DNA from: Trebouxia sp. TZW2008
Lineage: Eukaryota > Chlorophyta > Trebouxiophyceae > Trebouxiales > Trebouxiaceae
Length of the DNA stretch: 63,039 nucleotides
Direction of reading: 5' to 3'
Assembly (NCBI GenBank): GCA_002118135.1
Contig: BDIU01000403.1
Span: 1-63,039, forward strand
The translations under genes and the position numbers were made by a program. A model generated the notes under the pieces. That model was given only the letters and a program-made list of their open reading frames with translations. It had not been told where the DNA came from and ran no database searches. Positions 1 to 12,100 of this stretch are shown one piece after another (position 1 is the stretch's first letter; each line of letters begins with the position of its first letter).

Positions 1-110
1 GCAGAGGAAATCGGCCAAACTCTGCCAGGACTATGAGATTGCTGGTGCTCTTCCTGACTCCCAAAAGGTGTTTCAAAATTTGCCTATGCAGCTTTTCTGC
101 GCTCCCTTGC
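1..110 (-). mobile_element. Non-LTR retrotransposon reverse transcriptase fragment (cut by window edge)
   Basis: Read on the minus strand, about 33 codons are open and contain the stretch LLGVRKSTSNLIVLAEFGRF. The pattern LLGV(R/K)xST...VLAE(L/F)GRxPL is typical of the region just after the reverse transcriptase core of LINE-type elements. An in-frame stop lies just upstream, near base 110, so this is a remnant and not an intact element. The rest of the element, if any, lies to the left of the window. Family membership is inferred from this short motif only. Confidence 0.45.
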
Positions 111-2270
111 CTACTCTATGCCATGTGATGACAACACGATGCAGATATGCGGTGAGTCAGGGGTACATCAGAGCTGTACCTTTCCGGGTCATGCCGCTGT
201 CCGCGCAGCCCAAGAATCAGCACTGATTCTGACTGCCCATTTGCTTGCTCTGTGCCTGCTTCCTGTCCAGAAGAATGGCCGTTTGGCAGCATTTCTGACA
301 AGCTGCTGCTGTTGCCTGAAATTGGGCCAAACCCATTCATGTCTGCATGCGGTGCAGTCAATGATGGCTGAGCTGCTGGTGCTGAAGCTGCTGCGGCAGT
401 TTCATCAGCAGTTGGTATGGGGACCACAATGACTGATTCCCAATGATGGCTCTGCCAAAGCGTTTGTAAGCTTGGATGATGGCGCGGCCTACGGCAACAG
501 AGTGTGCTCTGATGAGAGAGCTGCAGTGTGTTAGCACATTTGTGCAGCATGCATGCTCTGGGTCACAGCAAGATGAAAGCATATATGGCTCAACGCACAT
601 TTGATTGTGGCCGACTGCAAAGGCGACATTGCACAGCAATTGCAGGTGACTCAGTCCATATCCACAAACAAGTCTCGCTTTGTAACCAGCAAAGTGAGCA
701 GATGGCAGTCAGGCATGAGCCTTGATGGAGATGAAGTGTATCACAAGGACTCAAGCCTGCAAGAGCAGGACCATACCATGAGCTGTGCAGAAGCAAGCCA
801 TCTGTTGGCAACTGCATCGGTGCATCCTGCCCTGCCACCAACTCTACAGCAAAAGCACTGCGCTCTAGCAAATTGCAGGTCGTTGCAAAAATCCCCGCAC
901 TGGTTGATACGGCGCAGCTGCAGTGAAAGCAATAACATATTAAAGCCCTGATAGTTGAGGTGTTTTCAGCGGCTCCAAGTGGCGACAAAGACACAGATAG
1001 TCTGCGCTTTGAGGCGCCATAATGGAAGCCTCTTTCAATAGTTGCAAGGCATCCAGAAAATGCAGATAGCACAAAGCAGTCTTGTCAAGATACCAAGAAG
1101 ATTTTCACCTGAGGTAGCAGCTGCCCGGGAAAGCATGTTGGCACCAAGTGTGTACGTCAGGGACAGGCGATCTTGAATACAAGACCAGCTGCACAGAGCT
1201 GCGTAGCCTCGAGACGTCACTATCCTCGTCAGCGTCCATAGCAGGTTAAGGTGTGGCGAAACCTCAACAGCGCAAGACGCTAGTCAAAGCACGCCGGCCG
1301 CGGTGTCACGGAGGGGGAGAAGGTTTGGCGTGCTGGCTGAAAGGTGGATGCAAGTCTACAGTGCGCGTCGCTTGGCCACACTGGTGACTCAAGGACCTGC
1401 TACCAGCTGCAGAGCCTTACGAGGCGTGACTCAATGGCGACATATTGCCTCTTCGTGTGGAGTCGCTCAACATCAGAGCTGCTCTGAGCAAGCCAGCCTG
1501 TGTAACATCTCAGGAAGCGGCGAGACGGAATCGCTCGAGCTATCGCAGGCTTCGAGCGGAGGTTTACAAGGTAACACCACAGCCAAGCTTCGTATACGCT
1601 CGTGATTGAGGCTCAAGCTGCGCTCTTTGTTCACAACTGCTTCGCGGCAAAGTACGCGCTCGTGCGGCTCCGCAAACCACTATGGCACCAAACGCAGCGA
1701 CAAAACTTCAGAGCGATGACTAACTCTTTCATGGCTCACGTGATCGGAGCCTCACATCATGTGCTTCTTGAATTGCTCGTCTGACTACTGGAAATGGAAC
1801 TCTGGCACTATGGGTTCAGAGCGGTCGGCTGAGTAAATTGTTATTGCACCCATCTGAATAAACAAACTTCTGGTACAACTGTGCCAGCCAGGCGCAGCAA
1901 GAGGAAGTGGTGATGCTATGCCCGACCATTGTAGACAGCCAGCCTGAGACTGAAAGCAATCACTGTTGTACGAATGGCACACAGCACCCCTACAGCGCAA
2001 TGAGGGGGAGAAAAGCGAGCACAAAATGCACAAATCTGTGCAAATGAAGCAAAGACTGCATCATGCGTCATGCCAGGCGCATGTCCAGCATTGCAATGTA
2101 GACATCAGCATGATCACTTTACAGATGCATGATACTTGAAGGAAGTTCTTCTAAGTCCTCAGACAGCATGCTTGTGTCTGCACTCTGGTGTGCATGTCTT
2201 GAGGCACTTGCGGGCTTGGCACATCAATCAATTTGCTCATGTTGCGCAGGCTTAGCCAAAAGTGCTTTTG
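111..2270. other. Region without a supported gene; candidate minus-strand exons
   Basis: No reading frame here resembles a known family. On the minus strand a protein-like block at about 185-420 (start PTADETAAAASAPAAQPSLT, end near a GAAAG|GTACAG donor at about 179-186) looks compositionally like a disordered exon. A short block at about 766-836 and a possible first exon MLSRAAATSG at about 1110-1140 could belong to the same unrecognised gene running off the left edge. On the plus strand, 1348-1570 encodes an Arg/Ser/Ala-rich start resembling a transit peptide, but no downstream exon could be joined to it. The 1800-2270 stretch looks non-coding and probably contains the 3' UTR of the next minus-strand gene. 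Confidence 0.25.
2119..2123 (-). terminator. Candidate TGTAA polyadenylation signal of the TmcB-like gene
   Basis: TTACA on the plus strand is TGTAA on the minus strand, the usual polyadenylation signal of green algae. It lies about 150 bp downstream of the stop codon at 2271-2273. A pentamer is weak evidence by itself; the position is what makes it plausible. Confidence 0.35.
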
Positions 2271-5200
2271 TCAGTCGATTTTGGCAGACTTGAAAGCACT
2301 GCTGGTCACCGGGGCAATGCCTTTCTTGACTTTCTTTGGCTTTGCAGCAGGTGCAGCAGCATTGCTTTCTGGCTGAAGCAACATGGCAATGTCAATGTCT
2401 GCTGGTAGCTGACTCAAAAGTTGAGCTGCCCGCTTGCGCTCCTGCAACAAGCATGCTTTTGGTAATGCTGCATTCCTTCCTGGCATACCACATGATGCAA
2501 GCTGTACGCTTCAATCGTGATGATAGCAAAGGATTATGTAACGACAAGATGTGGACAGGTGTTTACCTGTGCAAAAAGCTTGAGGAAGGGCTTGATATTG
2601 TACAGAAAGAACCATATGGCGCCTATAAACATTGTCACAAACACCACGATCTGCATGATCTGCTCTTCATTTGTTGGCTTGAACACAAAGCTTTGATACT
2701 CTGACTGAATCACCAGCTGAGCAGCATTCATATCTGAAATGGTGACCTGAAATGAAGCAAGCAGTCAATGAGGGGTGTTGCAATTCTGCAAACATCATGA
2801 TTGCAAAACAACAACTTGGCAAGATAGCGAAAAGCATATGCTTGCGTGAAAAGCAATAGTGCTTGCTGTGCCTTCACCTTGACTAGCCAGCATACTGGGA
2901 TCTGTGTGTAAGGTGCATATCAAACTAGGCTACGTTCAAGCAGAGACATAGTAACAGACATGATGATGAGGGAGTGAATAGTCAGGAGCCATGCACCACT
3001 GTGCAACAAGTCACATTGCTGGTTCGTCTTGAAAGACAAAGCATGCTGCACACAGACAGCTCACCTGGTAAACAAACTGAAAAGATGTGTCTGAGTAGGT
3101 AGCATATGGGTCAGCTGCCAGGGTGTCTGCTTGATCAAGGAAATAGTATGTCAGCAGGTTCAAGCCATGATTGGTCATGGGATAGTAAACTGCTGAGGAG
3201 TTGAGGCAGGTGCTTGCCGGGGACCTCAGACAACCATCTGAAAAGTAGATCTGCAGAAAAATGTATGCACTGTGCCTTGGATTGCAGCAGAGCAGTACAT
3301 CATTGTGCTTGGAATGGTGCATATGACCTGACACCCAGCCAGACTATACGTTGACAGATGGAAAGCAAGGGAATGTGATTGCACCATGTGCATATGTGTG
3401 TGATTGCCAAAACATGTCTCACCTTTTCTACCAGTGGTGAAGCCTTGTAAGCTGGGTCTATATGGCCCATCTTGTAGTCCACACTGTCCATGCTAGTGCT
3501 CACTGTTGATGAGCCAAACAGGATGGTTTCATGCCAACTCCGACAAAGCTGCGACACTTGAGCAAGTGAAGCTTCTGCTGCAAGGCGCTTTGCCAAGGTT
3601 GGATTGAAGACCATCTCGCTGGCATAAAACTTGATGGCATACGCTGCAGCAAACATGATAATAGTGAGCAGGTTGACTATTGTTTGGCAGAGACAAGTGA
3701 AGCTCAGCAGCTCTGCAAATAACACTGCATTCTCAAGCTTCTGAACCTACAGAACTGCAGCGCAATTGTAAGCAGAGATTATTGCTCAGCATCATGGTGA
3801 GCAGTACAGTTTTGCTTGTTGTATGTAAATTTCAGACATTGATAACAGAAATGAGAGCGGCGATCCATTGCAAGCACCAAAGAAACCGTTGCTGATTCTG
3901 GCAAATTGACTGATGATAACACGCAAGACAAGTGTTGGAGGGTGCTTACTGTATGCCTGCACCCGGCTGTTGCCATTGACATCATCCAGCCTGGGAACGC
4001 TCTGGTATACAAACATATAGGAGAGGCCCCAATTCAGGATAACCAGTAGCATCCAGCAGATCAAGGGAAAGATCATCTGATAGATGGCTTTGCGGCTGTA
4101 GTCCAGCTTTCTGCCCCTTGCAGAGTACTGCATCCCCTTTGTGGTCGCCCACTTGCCCTCTTCCTCTTGGTTCTGCTCGACATTTGCCTGTAAGCACATC
4201 ATGATTGTCTGGGCTTGGTGTGTCAAATTCTTCATGTTAGCTGACAGTCAGTTTACACTGATATATAATTACAGATACAAGGTCTTTTGATCTTTCATAA
4301 GAAGCGCTTAAGAAGCTGTGCATGCACCAAGGTTTGCCTGATGTTATATAATCACACAATCATCATGGACCAGAAGCTGAGTTCAGTGCCATGGTGTTGA
4401 CTGTGAGGATGCTTGCAGCAAATGACATCAATATGCCATATGCTTGATGTGCCAACTTGCCGTAATGCCCCCATCAAGACTTTGACTGATACACTCACCG
4501 GTGGCTCGTCATCATCATCGCCTCCTTCTTCACCTATCAAACGGATTTCTGTCTTTGCTTGAGCAACCACTGTAGGCCTTGGGACACGCAGAAAGATGCT
4601 GTACAAGTTGACACGCTCCACTGCAAGGGTGCGTCTGACATAGTACATGTAGCAGATGGCCAATGGAATAAGACAGGCGCCCTCTACTGCCAGCAGAATG
4701 ATGTCTGCCAACATCACTTGCTTGCTGCTGTCCTGGGCTGCTGCAGTCTGCAACAACAGCTTCATCTTGTGAGAGGACTACAGTCATTGTTCACCAACTA
4801 TGCGCATGCAGCAGAAAGATCTAGGCTGACCCTTGCAAACAGCTTCGAAGCATGCGTACTAGCTCATGTAAGTCAAATGATGTGCCTCTTTTTATCACTA
4901 TACTGGCGCTAAACCACTCGCATGAACGCAAAGTGTCTCACAGTGCCATGGTTGTTTTGATGAACAATCTGCTGCAAAAAGGGCTCAGGCCAGCACGCAT
5001 CAGACTGCAATACACCTCCTACCTGCAGGTCCAACGCCATCTCAAAGGCTGACACCAGAACAGCAGCGTTGTCAATCAGGTAGTTCCATGCAGCCATGGA
5101 GGTGAAGTTGTAGCGGTAGGTGGAGGGCATTGCAGCAAACTGCCGGCCATTTGCAACATAATTGTTGCCAGCATCCCACAGACCCTGCTGCGCATAGCTG

Positions 5201-6156
5201 TAGGTGACAGGGTTGGTCTCCTGATATATGCTCAGATTGAGATTTGGCTGACTGTACAGCGCTTCCAACTGTGCTTTGCCCTTGCCATGCGACTTCCCTG
5301 CATGTTGGCACAAACCAGCTGACAAAGTTGGTAGCTTGCATGAGCCTGATTTCAGAAGCTGCATGGTCAGCAATGCTTGTGCGTTTTGCAGATTCCATGA
5401 GGGCTTGAGCTTGTGTGACTGTCAACAGGTTGCTACACAGGATGGGAAAATGCAGTCAGTGCAACATACCAAGTGTCCTGCATGCCTGCTTGCAACTCAG
5501 TCAACCACTATGCAGCATTGATCTCACCTATGCCCAGATATAAGTCACGTTGAGCCTGGGTGACCTCAGTGAGGCGATCATACACCCTCTCAGAAATCAC
5601 AGCTTGGGACCTGATGGTGATAAGGTCAGTGCTAGTTCCATTTCCCCCTAGATAGTCTCCTGAAATTTCTGCTTCCCTTGCTGCAGCACTGATGGCTGCA
5701 ATGTCACGAATACAGTTGCCAGCCTCTGTCACCTGCAGCCATGTCAGGTCAGAATTTTGTATATGCATCAGCAATCATGCAAGGTTGCTGTCAAGTTGAG
5801 GCTGAAGAACAGATATCATCAGGTGCTCAGTATTTAGAGTGTGAAAGGACACAGTGGCATGTTTGAAAGCTGCCTGCCCTGTAAGAGCTGCAAGGAGGCA
5901 CTGCAAATCAAGTGCAAGCCATGTTGGTTAAGGACAAGTGCTGTACCTGCATGATGTGGTTCTTGTACTGGCTGATCAGGACTCTGGTGGCGATAAACGC
6001 TGCTGAATGAATGACAACCAGAAACAGCAGCACATACATTGCCTGACTTCGCAGCCTAGATGACCGCTTCTTAACTTGAGCACTGCTCAGCCTTGCTGTC
6101 AGCTTCTTGTGGCGTTTTGCTCTTGCAAAGTCAGCTCCACCAGTGATATCACCAGC
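2271..6156 (-). other. C-terminal membrane block of the TmcB-like protein
   Basis: After an acidic, Ala-rich disordered linker (6415-9086; for example MDEDEAAAAADFTPMTEEKR) come a basic segment and a helix AMYVLLFLVVIHSAAFIATR, then an extracellular or luminal-type region with possible N-glycosylation sites (YNFTS), helices LADIILLAVEGACLIPLAIC, IFPLICWMLLVILNWGLSYM, LTIIMFAAAYAI and IVVFVTMFIGAIWFFLYNI, and a basic tail KPKKVKKG before the stop. This alternation of two or more helices around long loops is usual for the family. Confidence 0.75.
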
Positions 6157-9100
6157 CTGAACCACATTAACAGCAGACACTGTAAGTTGTCAGAGCTTGG
6201 TCTCGTCAATGGCACAAAACGTGCCTGGTTAATGCAAGCTGCACATAGACACATTAGCAGTATGTCATTGCAGCCCTGCAATAATGCATCACAGCTGTTT
6301 GCGCACAATGATAAATCTTCTGCAGGCATGCTGCGGATGCACAGATAGCATTTCTGGGAGATACACATTGCTGACGATCAGGGCATTCTTGACTGAGCTT
6401 GTGGTTCCACTCACCTCTGGCTGGTCTCCTGCAGCACTTGCGCTGTCTAGGCCTGCCATCACAGCACCCCCTTCAGCTTCATCATCTTCAGCAGCAGCAG
6501 CCAAAAGACCCCTGCAGTTTCAGTCATAAGTGCTTTTGTATGACAGCATGGTTGTATGGTCCGGATGCAACATAGCATGATGTAGCTGAAACTGGGCAAG
6601 GGCAGCATGCTGGCACTCGTAGATGCAGTGCAGCACTCTGGTGCTCCCAGGTAGCAAGAAGTGGACATATTGATGTCGTTTGCATGAAGTGGCAGGTAGT
6701 CAATGCAGCATAGTATGCGGCACGGCAGCGTAGGTTGTGTCACCTGTCTTCCCTGTCGCCTCCAACTCCTGCTACTCTAGCTGCAGCATCATTGGTGTCT
6801 TGATCCAGTCCATTGTCCTGCAGATGGCACGTTTGAGCTGCAGTGTCGACTAGACATGGCTCGAAAGATTGGCTTGGCAGAGGTGTGCAGGTCATGAAAT
6901 GATGGGCCGCTATGCTACATGGGTCTGTGGCCTCTACTATGCTTTTGATATTCAGCAGCTCCGTCAATGAGGCCGCATGCCCGTGACTAGTGTACGGTTT
7001 CCAAGGCTTGCATTAGGCACATGACTCTTGCCCATTTCATGTCAACCTACAACCCGGCAGTTCTTGCATAGTCAAGGCGTACCTGCACTTGCATTTCATC
7101 ATCAGGGGTCTCTTCACCCAGCTTGGCAATCCATTCTTCCACAAAGATGCGTTTCTCCTCTGTCATTGGCGTGAAGTCAGCAGCAGCTGCTGCTTCATCT
7201 TCATCCATCTCCCGCTCAGGCTCTCCGTCTCCTTCATGGCTGCTGACAGCTACACTGCCCACCTGACTGCCATGATGTGATGCAATCTCCTGATCCAGAT
7301 CACTGCCCCTGGTACACCAGCAACAGCATTTGCTACGACTGCTTCACATCGTGTCAAGGATGTTACTGCAGACTCAACGACTGCTCAGCCTCATTGATAA
7401 GAAACAATCAAATCTGTGGGCAACTGACTTGTGCAGCAATATGGACATGTAAACATTGACGCATGTAGCTTTTGACTCTGTGCCTGATGCAGGTCGTCAC
7501 TGCGCAAAGGAATGCTAAGATCAGTGTCTGGATAGTGTATGTGTTTCATTTGAGCAACACTTTCACAAACAGGAAACCAAGTCTAGACAATGCATCAGTT
7601 CTGCTGGCTCTGTATCAGTTGGCAGGGGTTTGCCATTCTGTGACGCTGTCACCATAGCATGCAAGGTCTCACGACAGATGCACTGTCTTGTTAGCCAGCA
7701 TATGCCCATACATATGACTGTCTAGCTAAGTAGCAAACTGACCTGGGTGACCTGGTTGATGCTGACTTGGCTGTTGGGACCTCATATGGAGTGCCAGCAG
7801 CAATGCGCTGTACAGGAGGTGCTAGCTGCTCATATGCTTTGGCAGAGGATGGCATAGCCTCAGCAAGAGCAGCCTGCTCCCTGCCTGACACAGGCAGATC
7901 TGCTACCCCTGCATTACAGGCGACTTGTCAGTGGGTGGCCAACGCGCTGCTGTAAATGAGATGCGTGCGCAATGTCAGTCTTTAAGATGCAATGTCGCCA
8001 TGTACATGCCTGTTAAACTTGCTTCTGGTTCAGCAGGCATGCTGTGCTTGCAGCAGTTATCTGCAGCGCACAACTGAAGCTCAAGAAAATGAGAAGCACA
8101 TCATACTGAGCAAGCTTTTGAGCCTGAGCCTTGCTGTCCAGATGAATGCTGCATTCTCACTGTGTTTGCTCGAATAAGCAACTTTGACAGACAGACGCAT
8201 TGTGCCATCACTGTTTCAACACTCAAACTGCAAACACAAGATTGTGCAATGTGACAGACAAACCATTCATCAAGAGCAATATATGCAAATCCACTGTGCA
8301 GTGTTCTGCCAGGACTGTGACATCAAGATCATGAAGTGCTGATGCCACTGTCCCAGCATGGTACAACACAAGTGCCTTGCACCATGCAGCAAATGTCTCC
8401 TGTGTCAGGGCCATCATAGCAGATTTCAGGAGGGAGAATGACCAGATGCATGACGCTGCAGATTCAGCAGATTGCTTGCAGTAGAAAAGGCACGCTTGAC
8501 AGTAGAAGCTGCAGTCTCGCCTTGCCCAGAGACTATGGCGCCCAGCTGTGCCTTTGATGTGTCAGTGTTGCCTTGAAGCTCCGTCTCATCCTTTGTGCTC
8601 CTGGATGTCCTGGGTGTCAGTGCCTGTGACACACAGTTTGTGGGCAGCTCAGCAAGCTGGCACATATGCAAGGAATGGAAGTATCCTGGTGGTCAGTACA
8701 TGACTCCAAAGGTCAGACACTTTACTGCGCTGCATATGAACAATTTGCTTGTGTCCAAATGCCACGCAATGTAGTACATCTGACTTTGGCTCTGTTTGCA
8801 TGATCATCCAACGCCCATTGGTGTAAGCACTGTAAAGCACCTCATGCTTGATGACATGCCAACACATGTTGTTGCAAAGGCACAATGGATGTGGAATGCT
8901 GTACCTTGTTGGCATCGCGCTCTTTGGCAGCCAGCATCTGGTCTGAAGCCTCCAGTGCCTGCTTGACAGACTGAGGCTGGATGGAGCCTGGGCCTCCATG
9001 ACCCCCTGGGGGTACAGTCAGGGCTATGGGTGGTGGCAGCTCATTTGTGAAGTCAATCAGCGGCCTGCCAGGGCTTGCTGGCACTCCTGCACAAGCCCGC

Positions 9101-12100
9101 AATCATATATGATGACATGCTTCTGTGAAACTGTGCACAAGTCAAGGCTGTGCAGGACATCGTCACAAGCATGACTGCTCGGTGTTTTGGCAGGCTCGAT
9201 TCAGACAGTGTCACTTGGTGAAGGTTTCCATTGTGCTATGCGTCACTGTTGCACGCAGTAGTGCTTCTTACATACTGATAGGCAAGCAATGCACATTGCC
9301 CAAACTCTAGACTCAGCAAAGGTAAAGTTGTCCTTCTAGGGAGGTTATATGCAGTCAGCGGACATCAGCTCGTGCTTGCCTGTAGGAGTGTCTGCAATTG
9401 GCAGGACTGTGGGCAGGAGCTTGGCTTCCCTTGACATTGAGGCAGCCATAGATGCTGTGCGCTCCCTAGGGGAGGTAGGCTTGAATAGACGGAGGCGCAG
9501 CATGACACGAGGCTTCTCAGGATGCTTCGCAGCCTGACCAATCATGGCAATGGCGCTGCCGTCTGCATGCTTTGCCTCCTGCAGCAGGCAATATCGATTG
9601 CAGACAAAGTTGCTCAAAAGTTGCCATGACAACCTCAACATGCTTTACTGTTGGTCATACATCTGCATCAAGCTTGGCTGCTGCAATGTGAGGTCATAAG
9701 TGAGTGCCAACCATGGTGAACAATATCATCAGCTGGCTCTGACTGAACGTGCAAGAGTTCAGCGTTCAGCCTTGCAAGCTGCACAAAGAGGATCTTGATG
9801 TCGGAAGGACTAAAACATTGAGGCAGCACAGGCTGTGCATGTGCAGGGAAGGGCAGCTTACCAAAGGCATGAGCTTGCCAACCACCTTCTTCTGGCCCAT
9901 GCCACCCATGCCTCCTCGCTTCACCTTGGAGACATCACCCACTATCAGCATGTCCTCTGCATTTCTGCTTGGGCATGCCAGTGGCAGAAACTCTGACAGC
10001 TCACGACTTATCATCTCACTGACAGGCACGCCAAACATCAGAGCTGCTGTTTCACGAGCACCTTTGATGACGCAACCTGCAGCAGCATAGCAATGAGTGA
10101 ACAGCCACAGGTGAGCAGAACTATCTGTATCTCACATAATGCTCGTTGCAGTGGTCAAATCAGCGAGCTGTACAATCTGCCTGAATCGCCATATTTTATG
10201 CATGCATGCAAAGATGACTATTGCTTGGACTTCTTGTGCGCCTTGGTGGCATGTGAACAGCAATCACAAAGTCTTGCAGACTAGCACAGATGACGTGACA
10301 GTTTGACTGACCATTGTCAAGCTCCAAGACTCCATCCAGGTTTTCTGCATGGAAGATCAGCAGCCCAAACTTGTCATCCTCCAGAAATTGCACCTGCAGC
10401 TCACAAACCTCAAATCAGCACACTGCCAACTGCAGTTGAAAATGCAGCACTCATACACGCATACCCGTCGAACAAGACAGCTGGTCTGATGGCATGTGAA
10501 CATGTGCCAGCCCTGAAATTCTTGATCATTGTGCTGGTAGTGCACAGAACGTTTAGCACTGGCTCACCTTCAGGAGGCCTGGAATGGTCCTGCGGCCTTT
10601 TGGGCAAACTCCAACACGCCAGACCTGCTGCCTGCTCGTCTTTGCTTCAGCCATGAAGTTCTTGACGCCTTCAACCATGCTGCCTCCGCTCTCTATCATG
10701 GCACGGAAGTAGTCAATGCAGAAGGCCACTGATTGCCCCATAAGCTCTTCTGTCTTGACGCCAAAGAGAGCTGGGTCTGAACGGGCTTTGGAAATGATGC
10801 CGAAGCTGTCAATGATGACATGCATGGTGTGCCAAGCCACCTGCTGCTCTGGTGTGGCTGGTGCGATACGGGCAGTCCATACTTTGCCTGCATAGCCATG
10901 GCTGTCATTGAACATCCCCCCAATACTTGAAGCAATCAGGCACTAGGGATTTCTTGCAGACCTGAGCTAGTCCAGCAGCACACATTGTGTACGACCATGT
11001 GGATGCACCAAGGTCACGCTGACACGCATGATGACTCAGGAAAGCCATGGATGATATGTTCTCCAGGGCCAGTGTCAGTGACTGATACAGTTGTGTGGAA
11101 AATGTGCGCAATGCAGACGGATGCAGACAACACAGCAAGCTGCGGTACCTCTGACTTCATCCTCGTGCTCTTTAAGGATCATTGTGATGGGCACAGGGTT
11201 GTAGTTCTTGTCGCCTGCTAGCACGACGCGCCCACTGCGACAGCTTAGGCCTGCTATTTTTGAGGTGTCCCTGCCCTGCAGACATCCTTGCAATGTTTCA
11301 ATGCAGTCTCAAGTGGCTGTGGCTATTTCAATCAGAGGCATGTGATGCCTTGATGCTTCTCACGTGCAGTCTGTTGCGCAAGCAAATGATCGCCAAGGAC
11401 AATACTGCATGTGCTTCTGCAAGCAAACGGATGATTCAAACATGGACCATTGTTGTCAGTGATTTGCAAGCATCAGCAAGGCGCTGTATATTATAAGCGG
11501 GCTGGCTTATTTGACAAGAGACTGTTTTGCAATGCTGCAAGCTTGCGGTGGAGAACAAGCACTTGCCTTGAAGAAGTTTTGGTGTAGCTGCTGACATGGC
11601 ACTGTCATCAGCTGGGGCAGTGACAGCTTGTTGCCGATTTCTGACACTTTGCGGCCTAGCAGGTTGGCCATTGACTCATTTGCATATAGGATCTTGGCGT
11701 GTGGGCTGATAGCCACAAAGCAAGTGTGGTAGTCCACAGGGATCATGGTCATCATGATTGTCTTAGCTGCACCATGACCAGCCTGCAATATATTATGTCT
11801 CAGCAACTTGACTTTCTTGACCCCGGGCTGGCAATGCGCTGATGTATCAACATCAGAGCTGGCAATGCACTGGCACGTGCAAGCCTGAAAGTATGCAACA
11901 GGGTGGATGCTGTACATGTGGCATCTCATGGCTTTGCAGTCAGCGTGAGAAGCAGAAATTGCCATGTGACTCAAAAGGCTGACACAAGCATAGACACCGT
12001 GCCACATGCTTTCAAGCATTGCCGAGTTTCAAAGCAGATCTGCAGCTGCACACAGCACAAGCAGCCATCATTCTGGGGATTTTAGCCTGCGTGCTTTGCT

